A DNA stretch of 64,000 nt from Aquaticitalea lipolytica (GTDB taxonomy: Bacteria; Bacteroidota; Bacteroidia; Flavobacteriales; Flavobacteriaceae). The stretch is taken from assembly GCF_014641635.1 (NCBI RefSeq), contig NZ_BMIC01000002.1, positions 372,001-436,000 on the forward strand, read 5' to 3'. A program made the translations under genes and the position numbers. Within the stretch, counting starts at the first letter, position 1; the number at the start of each line of letters is the position of its first letter. Of this stretch, positions 1 to 8,414 are shown in pieces. Under the pieces are notes generated by a model that worked only from the letters and a program-made list of their open reading frames with translations, was not told the DNA's origin and made no database searches.

Positions 1-1
1 T

Positions 2-2356
2 ATATATGTAGAAAATACATATATAGGCACTACTAGTAATGAAGAAGGTAATTATGAGTTAAACATTAGAAAAGCAGACACTTACACTATAGTTTTTCAG
101 TTTTTAGGATATAAAACAGTAAAGAAAACTGTTAAAATTGAAACATTTCCATATACTTTAGATGCAATTTTAGCTGAAGAAGAAATTTCACTTAATGAAG
201 TAGTAGTTAACTCTAACGAGAATCCAGCTAATAAAATAATTAGAAAAGCTATAGAGTTTAGAAAATCTAATCTTGAAAAAATAAATTCGTATAAAGCCGA
301 TTTTTACTCTCGAGGATTAATAAGAATTAAAAATGCACCTGAAAAAATATTTGGTCAAGATATTGGTGATCTTGGAGGAGGGTTAGACTCAACGAGAAGT
401 GGTGTTATTTACTTATCTGAAACGATTTCAAAAATTGAATTTTTAAGACCCGACAAACTTAAAGAAAAGATAACAGGCTCTAAAGTAAGTGGTGATGATA
501 GTGGTTTTAGTTTTAATACTGCTATAGATGTAGATTATAATTTTTACGACAATACTATAGAGCTTGGCAATCAGATCATATCTCCAATTGCAAACAATGC
601 TTTTAGTTACTACAATTATAAATTAGATGGTATTTTTTATGATGATAAAGGTAACCTCATCAATAAAGTTACAGTAATTCCTAAAAGAGAAAACGACCCT
701 ATTTTTGCAGGAACCATATACATTGTAGAAAACCAATGGACTATTTATGCTCTAGAACTTGATATAACAGGCACACAAGCTCGAATACCTGCAGCAGACG
801 TTATAACTATAAAACAAGACTTCTCATATTCAGAAACAGATAAAGTTTGGGCTAAAATATCTCAAAAAATAGATTTTAAATATGCTATTTTTGGTATTAA
901 AGGTGATGGTCGTTTTACAGCAGTTTATAGCAACTATATTTTTAATCCAGAAATAACAAAAAAAGAGTTTGGTAGAGAAATAGTGGCTTTTGAAGACAAT
1001 GCCAATAAAAAAGATTCAACATTTTGGCAAGCTATTCGTCCTGTACCATTAACAGATGAAGAGATCACAGACTACATAAAAAAAGATAGTATTCAGGTGG
1101 TACGCGACTCTAAAACCTATAAAGATTCTATTGATAGAGTAAATAATAAGTTTAAAATTGGCAAGCTCTTTTCTGGTTACAATTACAGTAATACTTATAA
1201 AAACTGGAATGCAGGAATAACATCTCCAATTTCAACTTTCACATTCAATACAGTACAAGGTTGGAATGCTAATATTAGTGCTTACTATCGTAAAAACTAT
1301 GACGAATACAAACGCTATTTTTCTCTTAGTGGAACAGTAAACTATGGCTTTAGTGATGATAGGTTAAGAGGAACCCTTGCCGCTACTTATAAATTTAATA
1401 ATATTAGTAGACCTTTTTTAACTATTTCTGGAGGTATAACTACACAACAATTTAATGCAAGCGAGCCAATATCAAGATCTCTAAATAGTGGTTTTTCTTT
1501 ATTCTCAGAACAAAACTATATGAAAATATATGAAAATAGTTTTGCTCAAATTGCCTATTCTAATGAATTATTTAATGGCTTCCGATTAAACTCTAGTATT
1601 AGTTATCAAAACAGAAAAGCGTTATTTAATACTACAGATCAAGCTTGGTATCCAAAGGACAACAGAGAATATACAAGCAATAACCCATTAGATGATACAG
1701 CATATGGTATTGCTCCATTTAATAATCACACTATTTTTAAATTAGATATTAGTGGTCGAATTAATTTTGATCAGGATTATATGAGCTATCCTGATAGCAA
1801 GTTTAATATTCCAAACGGCAAGTATCCAACTCTAATTTTAGGTTATGAAAAAGGATTCTCATCATCTATTTCAGATTATAATTTCGATCAGATTAAGGGT
1901 AGGTTAACACAAAGCTTTAATATTAGAGACAAAGGTCGTTTTCAATACAACTTAAAAGCTGGACAGTTTTTTAATGCCGATAATATTGCTTTTATGGATT
2001 ACCATCATTTTAATGGTAACCAAACACACTTTGGTGAAGGTTCATATTTAGATGTTTTTAACAATCTCCCATATTACTCTATGAGTACAAATAAATCGTA
2101 TGTAGAGCTTCATGCAGAGCATGATTTTAATGGGTTTTTGTTAGGAAAAATTCCACTTATCAATAAGCTTAATTTTAACCTTATTGCTGGAGCTCATTTT
2201 CTATCAACGCCAGATAACAAGCCTTATCAAGAATACACAATTGGGATTGACAATATTGGTTGGGGGAAATTTAGATTTTTACGTATAGATTATTTACGCT
2301 CATACCAAAGCGGATTTCAAAGCGATGCTATTATTTTTGGTTTAAAATTCTTTTAG
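2..2356 (+). CDS. DUF5686 / carboxypeptidase-regulatory-like domain outer membrane protein (5' end outside window)
   Basis: The reading frame is open from the first full codon, so the gene starts upstream; 784 residues are visible. The N-terminal part looks like the end of a CarboxypepD_reg-like beta-sandwich (YIGTTSNEEGNYEL, FLGYKTVKK, then ISLNEVVV). A DUF5686 region follows, starting near IRKAIEFRKSNLEKINSYKA. The C-terminal half is rich in alternating aromatic and polar stretches, as in an outer-membrane beta-barrel, and ends in LKFF. The family is common in Bacteroidota and is thought to sit in the outer membrane; the substrate is unknown. The first in-frame ATG of a long ORF (983) is internal and should not be used as the start. 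No terminator is evident before the convergent pcm gene. Confidence 0.85.
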   Translation: MYVENTYIGTTSNEEGNYELNIRKADTYTIVFQFLGYKTVKKTVKIETFPYTLDAILAEEEISLNEVVVNSNENPANKIIRKAIEFRKSNLEKINSYKADFYSRGLIRIKNAPEKIFGQDIGDLGGGLDSTRSGVIYLSETISKIEFLRPDKLKEKITGSKVSGDDSGFSFNTAIDVDYNFYDNTIELGNQIISPIANNAFSYYNYKLDGIFYDDKGNLINKVTVIPKRENDPIFAGTIYIVENQWTIYALELDITGTQARIPAADVITIKQDFSYSETDKVWAKISQKIDFKYAIFGIKGDGRFTAVYSNYIFNPEITKKEFGREIVAFEDNANKKDSTFWQAIRPVPLTDEEITDYIKKDSIQVVRDSKTYKDSIDRVNNKFKIGKLFSGYNYSNTYKNWNAGITSPISTFTFNTVQGWNANISAYYRKNYDEYKRYFSLSGTVNYGFSDDRLRGTLAATYKFNNISRPFLTISGGITTQQFNASEPISRSLNSGFSLFSEQNYMKIYENSFAQIAYSNELFNGFRLNSSISYQNRKALFNTTDQAWYPKDNREYTSNNPLDDTAYGIAPFNNHTIFKLDISGRINFDQDYMSYPDSKFNIPNGKYPTLILGYEKGFSSSISDYNFDQIKGRLTQSFNIRDKGRFQYNLKAGQFFNADNIAFMDYHHFNGNQTHFGEGSYLDVFNNLPYYSMSTNKSYVELHAEHDFNGFLLGKIPLINKLNFNLIAGAHFLSTPDNKPYQEYTIGIDNIGWGKFRFLRIDYLRSYQSGFQSDAIIFGLKFF

Positions 2357-2388
2357 ATGAAGTATGATAAAATCAATTCTGAGGTAAA

Positions 2389-3030
2389 CTAATTTTTATC
2401 TTCTAGTAAAGGCACAAATCGAAATTCACCAAACTCGTGTTTTTCAAATTCTTTAGGTCCTTTTCTTATAAAAAGAGTCATTATTTGAATATCATCACCA
2501 ACTGGAATAACTAATCTACCTCCAATTGCTAATTGGCTTAATAATGGTTTTGGCACAAAAGGAGCTCCTGCGGTTACTATAATACTATCAAAAGGCGCTT
2601 CTTCTTTTAGTCCCTTGTATCCATCACCAAAAATGAGTTTTTTAGCTCTATACCCTAATTTTGGCAGAAATTTACTCGTAATTTTAAATAGTTCTAATTG
2701 CCTTTCAATACTATAGACTTTTGCACCAAGTTCACATAGTACAGCAGTTTGATAACCACTACCTGTTCCTATTTCTAAAACTTTATCACCATTTTTTATG
2801 TTCAACAACTCCGATTGAAAAGCTACAGTATAAGGTTGAGAAATTGTTTGATTTGCAGCTATTGGAAACGCTTTATCTTGATAGGCATGATCTAAAAAAC
2901 CTGAATCCATAAATAAATGGCGAGGAATTTTACCTATTGCTTTTAAAACCTGTTCGTCTTTTATCCCTTTATCTTTAACAACAGCTACAAGTTGCTGTCT
3001 TAATCCTTTATGTTTAAACGTGTCTTTCAA
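2389..3030 (-). CDS. pcm: Protein-L-isoaspartate O-methyltransferase
   Basis: Repairs age-damaged proteins by methylating L-isoaspartyl residues with S-adenosylmethionine in the cytoplasm. The 213-residue length is normal. The family signature QTISQPYTVA is near residue 61, and SAM-binding motif I (VLEIGTGSGYQTAVL) is near residue 85, followed by a typical class I methyltransferase core. It stands alone on the reverse strand, convergent with the DUF5686 gene (32 bp between stops) and divergent from the oxidoreductase at 3155. Start chosen at the ATG giving MKDTFKHKGLRQQL, which matches the usual N-terminus of bacteroidete homologues. Confidence 0.93.
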   Translation of the reverse strand: MKDTFKHKGLRQQLVAVVKDKGIKDEQVLKAIGKIPRHLFMDSGFLDHAYQDKAFPIAANQTISQPYTVAFQSELLNIKNGDKVLEIGTGSGYQTAVLCELGAKVYSIERQLELFKITSKFLPKLGYRAKKLIFGDGYKGLKEEAPFDSIIVTAGAPFVPKPLLSQLAIGGRLVIPVGDDIQIMTLFIRKGPKEFEKHEFGEFRFVPLLEDKN

Positions 3031-3130
3031 TGGTTAGTTAGATTTGTTGCTAAATTAATTCAAACATTATTAAGTACAAATTTTAATGCTCAAAGTTTGG
3101 AGTATTTTCAATTTTATAAAACTAAAATCT

Positions 3131-3138
3131 TATTTTTG
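3131..3138 (+). promoter_or_regulatory. Bacteroidota -7 box (TATTTTTG) before the Gfo/Idh/MocA gene
   Basis: TATTTTTG fits the Bacteroidota consensus TAnnTTTG and lies 16 nt before the ATG at 3155, giving a leader of roughly 10 nt. No good -33 TTTG was found at the usual 17-23 nt spacing, so the call rests on the -7 box and position only. Confidence 0.45.
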
Positions 3139-3154
3139 TTGAAAACGATATATA

Positions 3155-4114
3155 ATGCTAAAAGCTGGTGTACTTGGTGCTGGTCATCTAGGAAAAATTC
3201 ATTTAAGACTTCTTAATCAATCTAATAAATATAACCTCATCGGGTTTTATGATGCTGATGAAGTTAATGCAAAAAAAGTTGAAGCTGAGTTTGGTTACAA
3301 ATATTTTAATACCATTGAAGCTTTAATTGATGCTGTAGATGTTGTAGATATTGTAACACCTACACTTTCTCACTATGATTGTGCAAAGCAAGCCATTTTA
3401 AAAGGTAAACATATATTTATTGAAAAACCTATTACAAATACCGTTGAAGAAGCTGAAGCTATTAGAACTTTAGTTGCAGAACATAATGTAAAAGGACAAG
3501 TAGGACATGTTGAACGATTTAATCCTGCGTTTAAAGCAGTAAGAGATCAAATTACAAATCCGATGTTTATAGAAACACATCGTTTGGCAGAGTTTAATCC
3601 TCGTGGCACTGATGTTCCTGTGGTTTTAGATTTAATGATACACGATATAGATATTATCTTAAGCGTCGTAAAATCGAAAGTTAAACATATATCAGCAAGT
3701 GGAGTTTCGGTAATAAGTGACACTCCAGATATTGCCAATGCACGTATTGAGTTTGTAAACGGTTGTGTAGCTAACTTAACAGCAAGTCGTATTTCTTTAA
3801 AAAACATGCGTAAAACAAGATTTTTTCAAAAAGACGCATACATTTCTGTTGACTTCCTAGAAAAAAAATGTGAAGTAGTTAAAATGAAAGATGCTCCTGA
3901 AAATCCTGGTGATTTTGATATGGTTTTACAAAATGCGGAAGGTGTGAAAAAGCAGATTTATTTTGATAATCCAGAAGTAGCAAATAACAATGCTATTTTA
4001 GACGAGCTAGAAACTTTTGCAGATGCTATTAACACAAACACAAAGCCAATTGTTACACTGCATGATGGTACAGAAGCATTACGTGTAGCAACAATGATAA
4101 TTGATCAATTTTAA
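3155..4114 (+). CDS. Gfo/Idh/MocA family NAD(P)-dependent oxidoreductase
   Basis: A cytoplasmic dehydrogenase of the Gfo/Idh/MocA superfamily; the substrate (often a sugar or cyclitol) cannot be told from sequence. The N-terminal Rossmann fold starts with GVLGAGHLGKIHLRLL (residues 5-20), and the family EKP motif is in FIEKPITNT near residue 90. The C-terminal alpha/beta domain contains MIHDIDIILSVV. At 319 residues it is the usual size. It is the first gene of a forward run, with 57 bp before the 3-hydroxyacyl-CoA dehydrogenase gene. Start fixed by the Rossmann strand beginning at residue 3 and by a -7 box just upstream. Confidence 0.88.
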   Translation: MLKAGVLGAGHLGKIHLRLLNQSNKYNLIGFYDADEVNAKKVEAEFGYKYFNTIEALIDAVDVVDIVTPTLSHYDCAKQAILKGKHIFIEKPITNTVEEAEAIRTLVAEHNVKGQVGHVERFNPAFKAVRDQITNPMFIETHRLAEFNPRGTDVPVVLDLMIHDIDIILSVVKSKVKHISASGVSVISDTPDIANARIEFVNGCVANLTASRISLKNMRKTRFFQKDAYISVDFLEKKCEVVKMKDAPENPGDFDMVLQNAEGVKKQIYFDNPEVANNNAILDELETFADAINTNTKPIVTLHDGTEALRVATMIIDQF

Positions 4115-4171
4115 ATACATTATAATATTAACAGATTTCCATCTACAAGGAAATAAAAAAACAAAATTTCA

Positions 4172-5062
4172 ATGAAAAACGTCGCAGTTATAGGAGCAGG
4201 AACTATGGGAAATGGTATTGCGCATACCTTTGCACAAAGCGGATTTAAAGTACAACTTATTGATATAAGTGAAGCATCTCTAAAGAAAGGAATGGATACC
4301 ATTTCTAAAAATTTAGACAGAATGGTCGCTAAAGAAGCTATTACAGAAGCTCAAAAGCAAGAAACATTAAACAATATAACCACTTTTACAGATGTTACTG
4401 AAGGTGTAGAATATGCTAGTCTAGTTGTTGAAGCAGCTACCGAAAACATCGATTTAAAACTAAAAATATTTAAGCAATTAGATAAAGATTGCCCAGATGA
4501 TACCATTTTAGCAACTAATACGTCTTCAATTTCAATAACACAAATTGCAGCTGCTACTTCAAGACCAAGTATGGTTATTGGAATGCATTTTATGAATCCA
4601 GTACCAATTATGAAACTGGTAGAAATTATTCGTGGTTATAATACAAGTGATGAAGTAACCAAAACCATAATGGATATGTCAAAATCTTTAGGAAAAATTC
4701 CTGTTGAGGTTAATGATTATCCTGGGTTTGTAGCTAATCGTATTTTAATGCCAATGCTTAACGAATCCATTGAAACACTTTATAATGGTGTTGCAGGTGT
4801 TGAAGAGATAGATACTGTTATGAAGTTAGGAATGGCTCATCCAATGGGACCATTACAGCTAGCCGATTTTATTGGCTTAGACATTTGCCTTTCTATATTA
4901 AATGTAATGTATGAAGGATTTAAAAACCCAAAATATGCACCTTGTCCATTACTAGTTAATATGGTTCGTGCAGGTAAATTAGGTGTTAAATCTGGCGAAG
5001 GTTTTTATGACTATTCTCAAAGCAAAAAAGCTGAAAAAGTAGCGAAACAATTTTTAAAGTAA
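4172..5062 (+). CDS. hbd: 3-hydroxybutyryl-CoA dehydrogenase
   Basis: Oxidises or reduces (S)-3-hydroxybutyryl-CoA/acetoacetyl-CoA with NAD(P)H in short-chain acyl-CoA metabolism. The N-terminal Rossmann motif is VAVIGAGTMGNGIAHTF. NTSSISI and the family signature GMHFMNPVPIMKLVEII follow mid-protein, and the C-terminal helical domain contains YPGFVANRILMPMLNE. The 296-residue length matches single-domain FadB2/Hbd-type enzymes, with no hydratase fusion. The ATG start leaves only three residues before the first beta strand, as expected. Downstream lies a short repeat-rich spacer and then the DUF1015 gene. Confidence 0.92.
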   Translation: MKNVAVIGAGTMGNGIAHTFAQSGFKVQLIDISEASLKKGMDTISKNLDRMVAKEAITEAQKQETLNNITTFTDVTEGVEYASLVVEAATENIDLKLKIFKQLDKDCPDDTILATNTSSISITQIAAATSRPSMVIGMHFMNPVPIMKLVEIIRGYNTSDEVTKTIMDMSKSLGKIPVEVNDYPGFVANRILMPMLNESIETLYNGVAGVEEIDTVMKLGMAHPMGPLQLADFIGLDICLSILNVMYEGFKNPKYAPCPLLVNMVRAGKLGVKSGEGFYDYSQSKKAEKVAKQFLK

Positions 5063-5063
5063 A

Positions 5064-5112
5064 CAGTCGCAGTCGCAATTTTCAGTTCTGAGACTTTAAA
5101 CTGAGACTGAAT
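5064..5112. repeat. Short direct-repeat tract between hbd and the DUF1015 gene
   Basis: The spacer holds CAGTCG twice in tandem (5064-5075), CTGAGACT twice (5088-5095 and 5101-5108) and a trailing GACTGAATACT. From memory, this kind of CTGAGACTG/AATACT simple-sequence tract is frequent between flavobacterial genes. No regulatory role is visible. Confidence 0.5.
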
Positions 5113-5121
5113 ACTAAAATT

Positions 5122-6360
5122 ATGGCAAAAATAATCCCATTTAAAGCAGTTCGTCCTACAAGAGACAAAGTAAGTCTTGTGGCAGCTCGTTCGTATCAAA
5201 GTTATACTAAAGAGCAGTTAGAATCTAGATTAAGGGATAATCCATTTTCTTTTTTACAAATAGTAAATCCAGGTTATAGATATGATAAAGAGATTTCTGG
5301 TGAAGCTCGTTATAATTTAGTCCGAAATAGATATTTAGAGTTTAAAGAAGATGATATTTTTGTGCAAGATAATACTGCTTGTTTTTACGTTTATAAAATT
5401 GTAGATAGAGATAAACAAGAATTTAACGGTATTGTAGCTGCGGCAAGTGCTGAAGATTATGAAAAGGATATTATTAAAAAACATGAAGATACAATTGAGT
5501 ATCGTGAAATCATTTTTAAAGAGTATTTAAAAACAGTAGGCTTTAATGCTGAACCTGTACTTCTCACCTATCCTGATAATAATATTATTGCAAAAATAAT
5601 TGAGAATACTCAAAAACATAGAGCCGAATTTGAGTTTACTACTACTTATAGAGACACTCATTATCTATGGAAAGTTGAAGATAAAAAAACTATAGCAACC
5701 ATATCAGCTGAGTTTGAAAAAATGAAAACTATCTATATAGCTGATGGTCATCATCGTTCTGCTTCTTCATACCTACTTTATAAAGATTTAAAAGACGCAA
5801 ATCCAGATCATCATGGAGATGAAAACTATAATTTTTTTATGAGCTATCTTCTTCCTGAATCTGATTTAAGAATTCATGAGTTTAATAGAATTGTTAAAGA
5901 TTTAAATGGATTAAGTAAAGAAGAGTTTTTAATTCAATTAGATACCATTTACAGAATTGAGAATAGAGGATTACATCCATACAAACCATCTAAAAAACAT
6001 CATTTTAGTATGTATTTAGATGGAGAATTTTATTCACTTTATCTTCGTAAAACAAGCTATGATATTGAAACATCGTTAGATGCTTTAGACTCTCAAATAC
6101 TCTACAAAACCATTTTAAAACCCATTTTAGGAATTGAAGATTTGCGTAACGATCACCGAATATCGTACATAAATGGAAAGAAAGATATTGTTAATATTAA
6201 AAGTAGTGTTGATTCTGGTGAATATGTAGTAGGTTTTGGTATGGTTCCTGTTGATATAGAAGAAATGAAGCAAATCGCAGACGATGGCTTAAAAATGCCT
6301 CCTAAGAGCACTTTTATTGAACCTAAATTGCGAAGTGGAGTAACTATTTATGAATTTTAA
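5122..6360 (+). CDS. DUF1015 domain-containing protein
   Basis: A 412-residue protein that fills the DUF1015 family length. It begins MAKIIPFKAVRPTRDKVSLV, the usual N-terminus, and carries the conserved IYIADGHHRSASSYLLY near residue 205. The function is not established. The DGHHR motif resembles the nucleotide-binding loop of ParB/sulfiredoxin-fold proteins, a group that includes a free-serine kinase, so a small-molecule kinase-like role is possible but is my inference. In other Bacteroidota I recall this gene next to serine-biosynthesis genes; here it follows hbd. It overlaps the ORF of the PLP-binding protein downstream. Confidence 0.85.
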   Translation: MAKIIPFKAVRPTRDKVSLVAARSYQSYTKEQLESRLRDNPFSFLQIVNPGYRYDKEISGEARYNLVRNRYLEFKEDDIFVQDNTACFYVYKIVDRDKQEFNGIVAAASAEDYEKDIIKKHEDTIEYREIIFKEYLKTVGFNAEPVLLTYPDNNIIAKIIENTQKHRAEFEFTTTYRDTHYLWKVEDKKTIATISAEFEKMKTIYIADGHHRSASSYLLYKDLKDANPDHHGDENYNFFMSYLLPESDLRIHEFNRIVKDLNGLSKEEFLIQLDTIYRIENRGLHPYKPSKKHHFSMYLDGEFYSLYLRKTSYDIETSLDALDSQILYKTILKPILGIEDLRNDHRISYINGKKDIVNIKSSVDSGEYVVGFGMVPVDIEEMKQIADDGLKMPPKSTFIEPKLRSGVTIYEF

Positions 6361-6361
6361 A

Positions 6362-7027
6362 ATGTCTATTCAACAAAACCTTAACCAAATAAAATCTACC
6401 TTACCAGAGCATGTTACATTAGTTGCTGTGTCTAAAACCAAACCTGTAAGCCAGATTATGGAAGCTTATTCAGCTGGTCATCGCATTTTTGGAGAGAACA
6501 AAATCCAAGAAATGACTGAGAAGTTTGAAGTTATGCCTAAAGATATTGAGTGGCACATGATTGGTCATGTACAAACCAACAAAATAAAGTATATGGCCAA
6601 CTTTGTAAGTTTAATACATGGCGTAGATAGCTTTAAATTACTTAAGGAAATAAACAAACAGGCACTTAAAAACAATAGAATAATAAATTGCTTGCTTCAA
6701 ATAAAAATAGCTGATGAAGACAGTAAATTTGGAATGTCTGCTACTGATGCTTCAAAAATTATTCAATCTAAAGAATTTTCAGAATTAAAAAACGTTTGTG
6801 TAGTTGGTGTTATGGGAATGGCTACATTTACAGAAGATCAAAAGCAAATTGAAAGAGAATTTAAGTTACTTAAATCTACTTTTGATGAATTAAAGGCAAT
6901 ACAAACAGAAAACTGCAAATTACAAACTATTAGTATGGGAATGAGTGGAGACTATCCTTTAGCTATAGAATGTGGAAGCACAATGGTACGTGTTGGAAGC
7001 AGTATTTTTGGTGAACGAAATTATTAA
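6362..7027 (+). CDS. YggS/PLPBP family pyridoxal-phosphate homeostasis protein
   Basis: A single-domain TIM-barrel protein that binds pyridoxal 5'-phosphate and keeps vitamin B6 pools in balance. The PLP-binding lysine sits in VAVSKTKP. HRIFGENKIQEM, WHMIGHVQTNK and the C-terminal SMGMSGDYPLAIECGSTMVR are family landmarks. I chose the ATG at 6362 (MSIQQNLNQIKSTL), which matches usual N-termini, over an ATG at 6350 that adds four residues inside the preceding gene. The length is 221 residues. Residues encoded around 6901-6927 (QTENCKLQT) come from an A/C-rich quasi-repeat in a normally variable loop. Confidence 0.9.
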   Translation: MSIQQNLNQIKSTLPEHVTLVAVSKTKPVSQIMEAYSAGHRIFGENKIQEMTEKFEVMPKDIEWHMIGHVQTNKIKYMANFVSLIHGVDSFKLLKEINKQALKNNRIINCLLQIKIADEDSKFGMSATDASKIIQSKEFSELKNVCVVGVMGMATFTEDQKQIEREFKLLKSTFDELKAIQTENCKLQTISMGMSGDYPLAIECGSTMVRVGSSIFGERNY

Positions 7028-7046
7028 ATTATAAAATTACACTTTT

Positions 7047-8414
7047 ATTTACGCAATACTCGACATAGAAACCACTGGCGGAAAGTACAATGAAGAAGGA
7101 ATTACTGAAATTGCAGTCTATAAATTTGATGGACACAAAGTTGTTGATCAATTTATAAGCCTTGTTAATCCAGAACGCGAAATTCAACCTTTTGTAGTTA
7201 ATCTTACTGGTATAAATAGTAATATGCTTCGTAATGCACCTAAGTTTTTTGAGGTTGCTAAACGTATAGTTGAAATTACTGAAGATTGTATTGTTGTTGC
7301 ACATAATTCACAATTTGACTACAGAATATTACGTACAGAATTTAGACGTTTAGGTTTTGAATTTAAACGCAAAACCTTATGTACTGTCGATTTAGCTAAA
7401 GAACTTATTCCTGGTCAAGATTCATATAGTTTAGGTAAACTAACACGTGCTTTAGGCATTCCTGTGAGTGATAGACACAGAGCAGCAGGAGATGCAATGG
7501 CAACAGTTAAGTTATTTAAAATGCTGCTTGATAAAGATTTGAATAAAACTATTGTACAAGACTCAATTAAATCTGAGCCAAAATATAAAATGGCTCCAAA
7601 TTTAAAAACCATAGTAGAGGAGCTTCCAGCTTTAACAGGCATTTATTATATGCATGATAGCTATGGCAATATAATTTATATTGGTAAAAGCAAAAACATT
7701 AGAAGTAGAGTCAATCAACACTTCACAAATACAAATAACAAATCAAAAAAAATTCAACTACAGGTAGCAGCTGTAACCTATGAAACAACAGGTAGTGAAT
7801 TAGTTGCATTATTAAAGGAAAGTGAAGAAATAAAGCGTAACAAACCTATACATAATAGAGCATTACGAAGAACATTATTTACTCATGCACTATATAGTTT
7901 TGTTGATGAAAATGGATATATTAATTTAAAGATTGATAAAGCCGATGGTAGAAAAAAAGCTATTACAACCTTTGCAAATAGGCAGAGCAGTAAGAGTTTT
8001 ATGTTTAAAGCGGTAGATGATTATCAATTATGCCAAAAACTAACTGGACTATATAATACAAAAACGAGCTGTTTTAAGTATGACATCAAAGAATGTTTTG
8101 GAGCCTGTGTTAATGAAGAAGATCCAGAGTTATATAACGAACGTGTATATAAATTAATTGAAAAAAATAGTTATGAAAATCAGCACATGGCTATTATTGA
8201 CAGAGGTCGAGAAGTTGATGAACGCAGTGTGTTACTTATTGAGAATGGTGTTTTTAAAGGTTTAGGTTTTTTCAATTTGAATTATCAAATTACAAATATT
8301 GAAGTCTTAGAAAATTTAATAACTCCAATGGAAAACAACAGAGATACTCAACACATCATTCAAAATTATATTAGAAAGAATAAAAATCTTAAAATCTTAC
8401 AGCTAAAAAAATGA
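7047..8414 (+). CDS. DEDD exonuclease (DnaQ-like) fused to a GIY-YIG nuclease domain; predicted ATT start
   Basis: A two-domain DNA-processing protein: an N-terminal 3'-5' exonuclease of the DnaQ/epsilon type and a C-terminal UvrC/Cho-like GIY-YIG endonuclease. The exonuclease I motif AILDIETTGG (acidic residues 6 and 8) lies upstream of the first in-frame ATG (7224). Motif II (HNSQFDYRIL) and motif III (HRAAGDAMAT) follow. GIY is near residue 198 and YIGKSKNIRSRV just after. The frame has a stop at 7032-7034; between it and the motif there is no ATG, GTG or TTG, only ATT at 7047, exactly where homologues begin. This gives 455 residues. The 3' end overlaps the DUF3857 gene by ATGA. Confidence 0.82.
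   Translation: MYAILDIETTGGKYNEEGITEIAVYKFDGHKVVDQFISLVNPEREIQPFVVNLTGINSNMLRNAPKFFEVAKRIVEITEDCIVVAHNSQFDYRILRTEFRRLGFEFKRKTLCTVDLAKELIPGQDSYSLGKLTRALGIPVSDRHRAAGDAMATVKLFKMLLDKDLNKTIVQDSIKSEPKYKMAPNLKTIVEELPALTGIYYMHDSYGNIIYIGKSKNIRSRVNQHFTNTNNKSKKIQLQVAAVTYETTGSELVALLKESEEIKRNKPIHNRALRRTLFTHALYSFVDENGYINLKIDKADGRKKAITTFANRQSSKSFMFKAVDDYQLCQKLTGLYNTKTSCFKYDIKECFGACVNEEDPELYNERVYKLIEKNSYENQHMAIIDRGREVDERSVLLIENGVFKGLGFFNLNYQITNIEVLENLITPMENNRDTQHIIQNYIRKNKNLKILQLKK

Noticed and set aside
983-2356. Start of the first gene at the ATG at 983
   Set aside because: The frame is open to the left edge and the upstream translation is clearly the same DUF5686/CarboxypepD-like protein.
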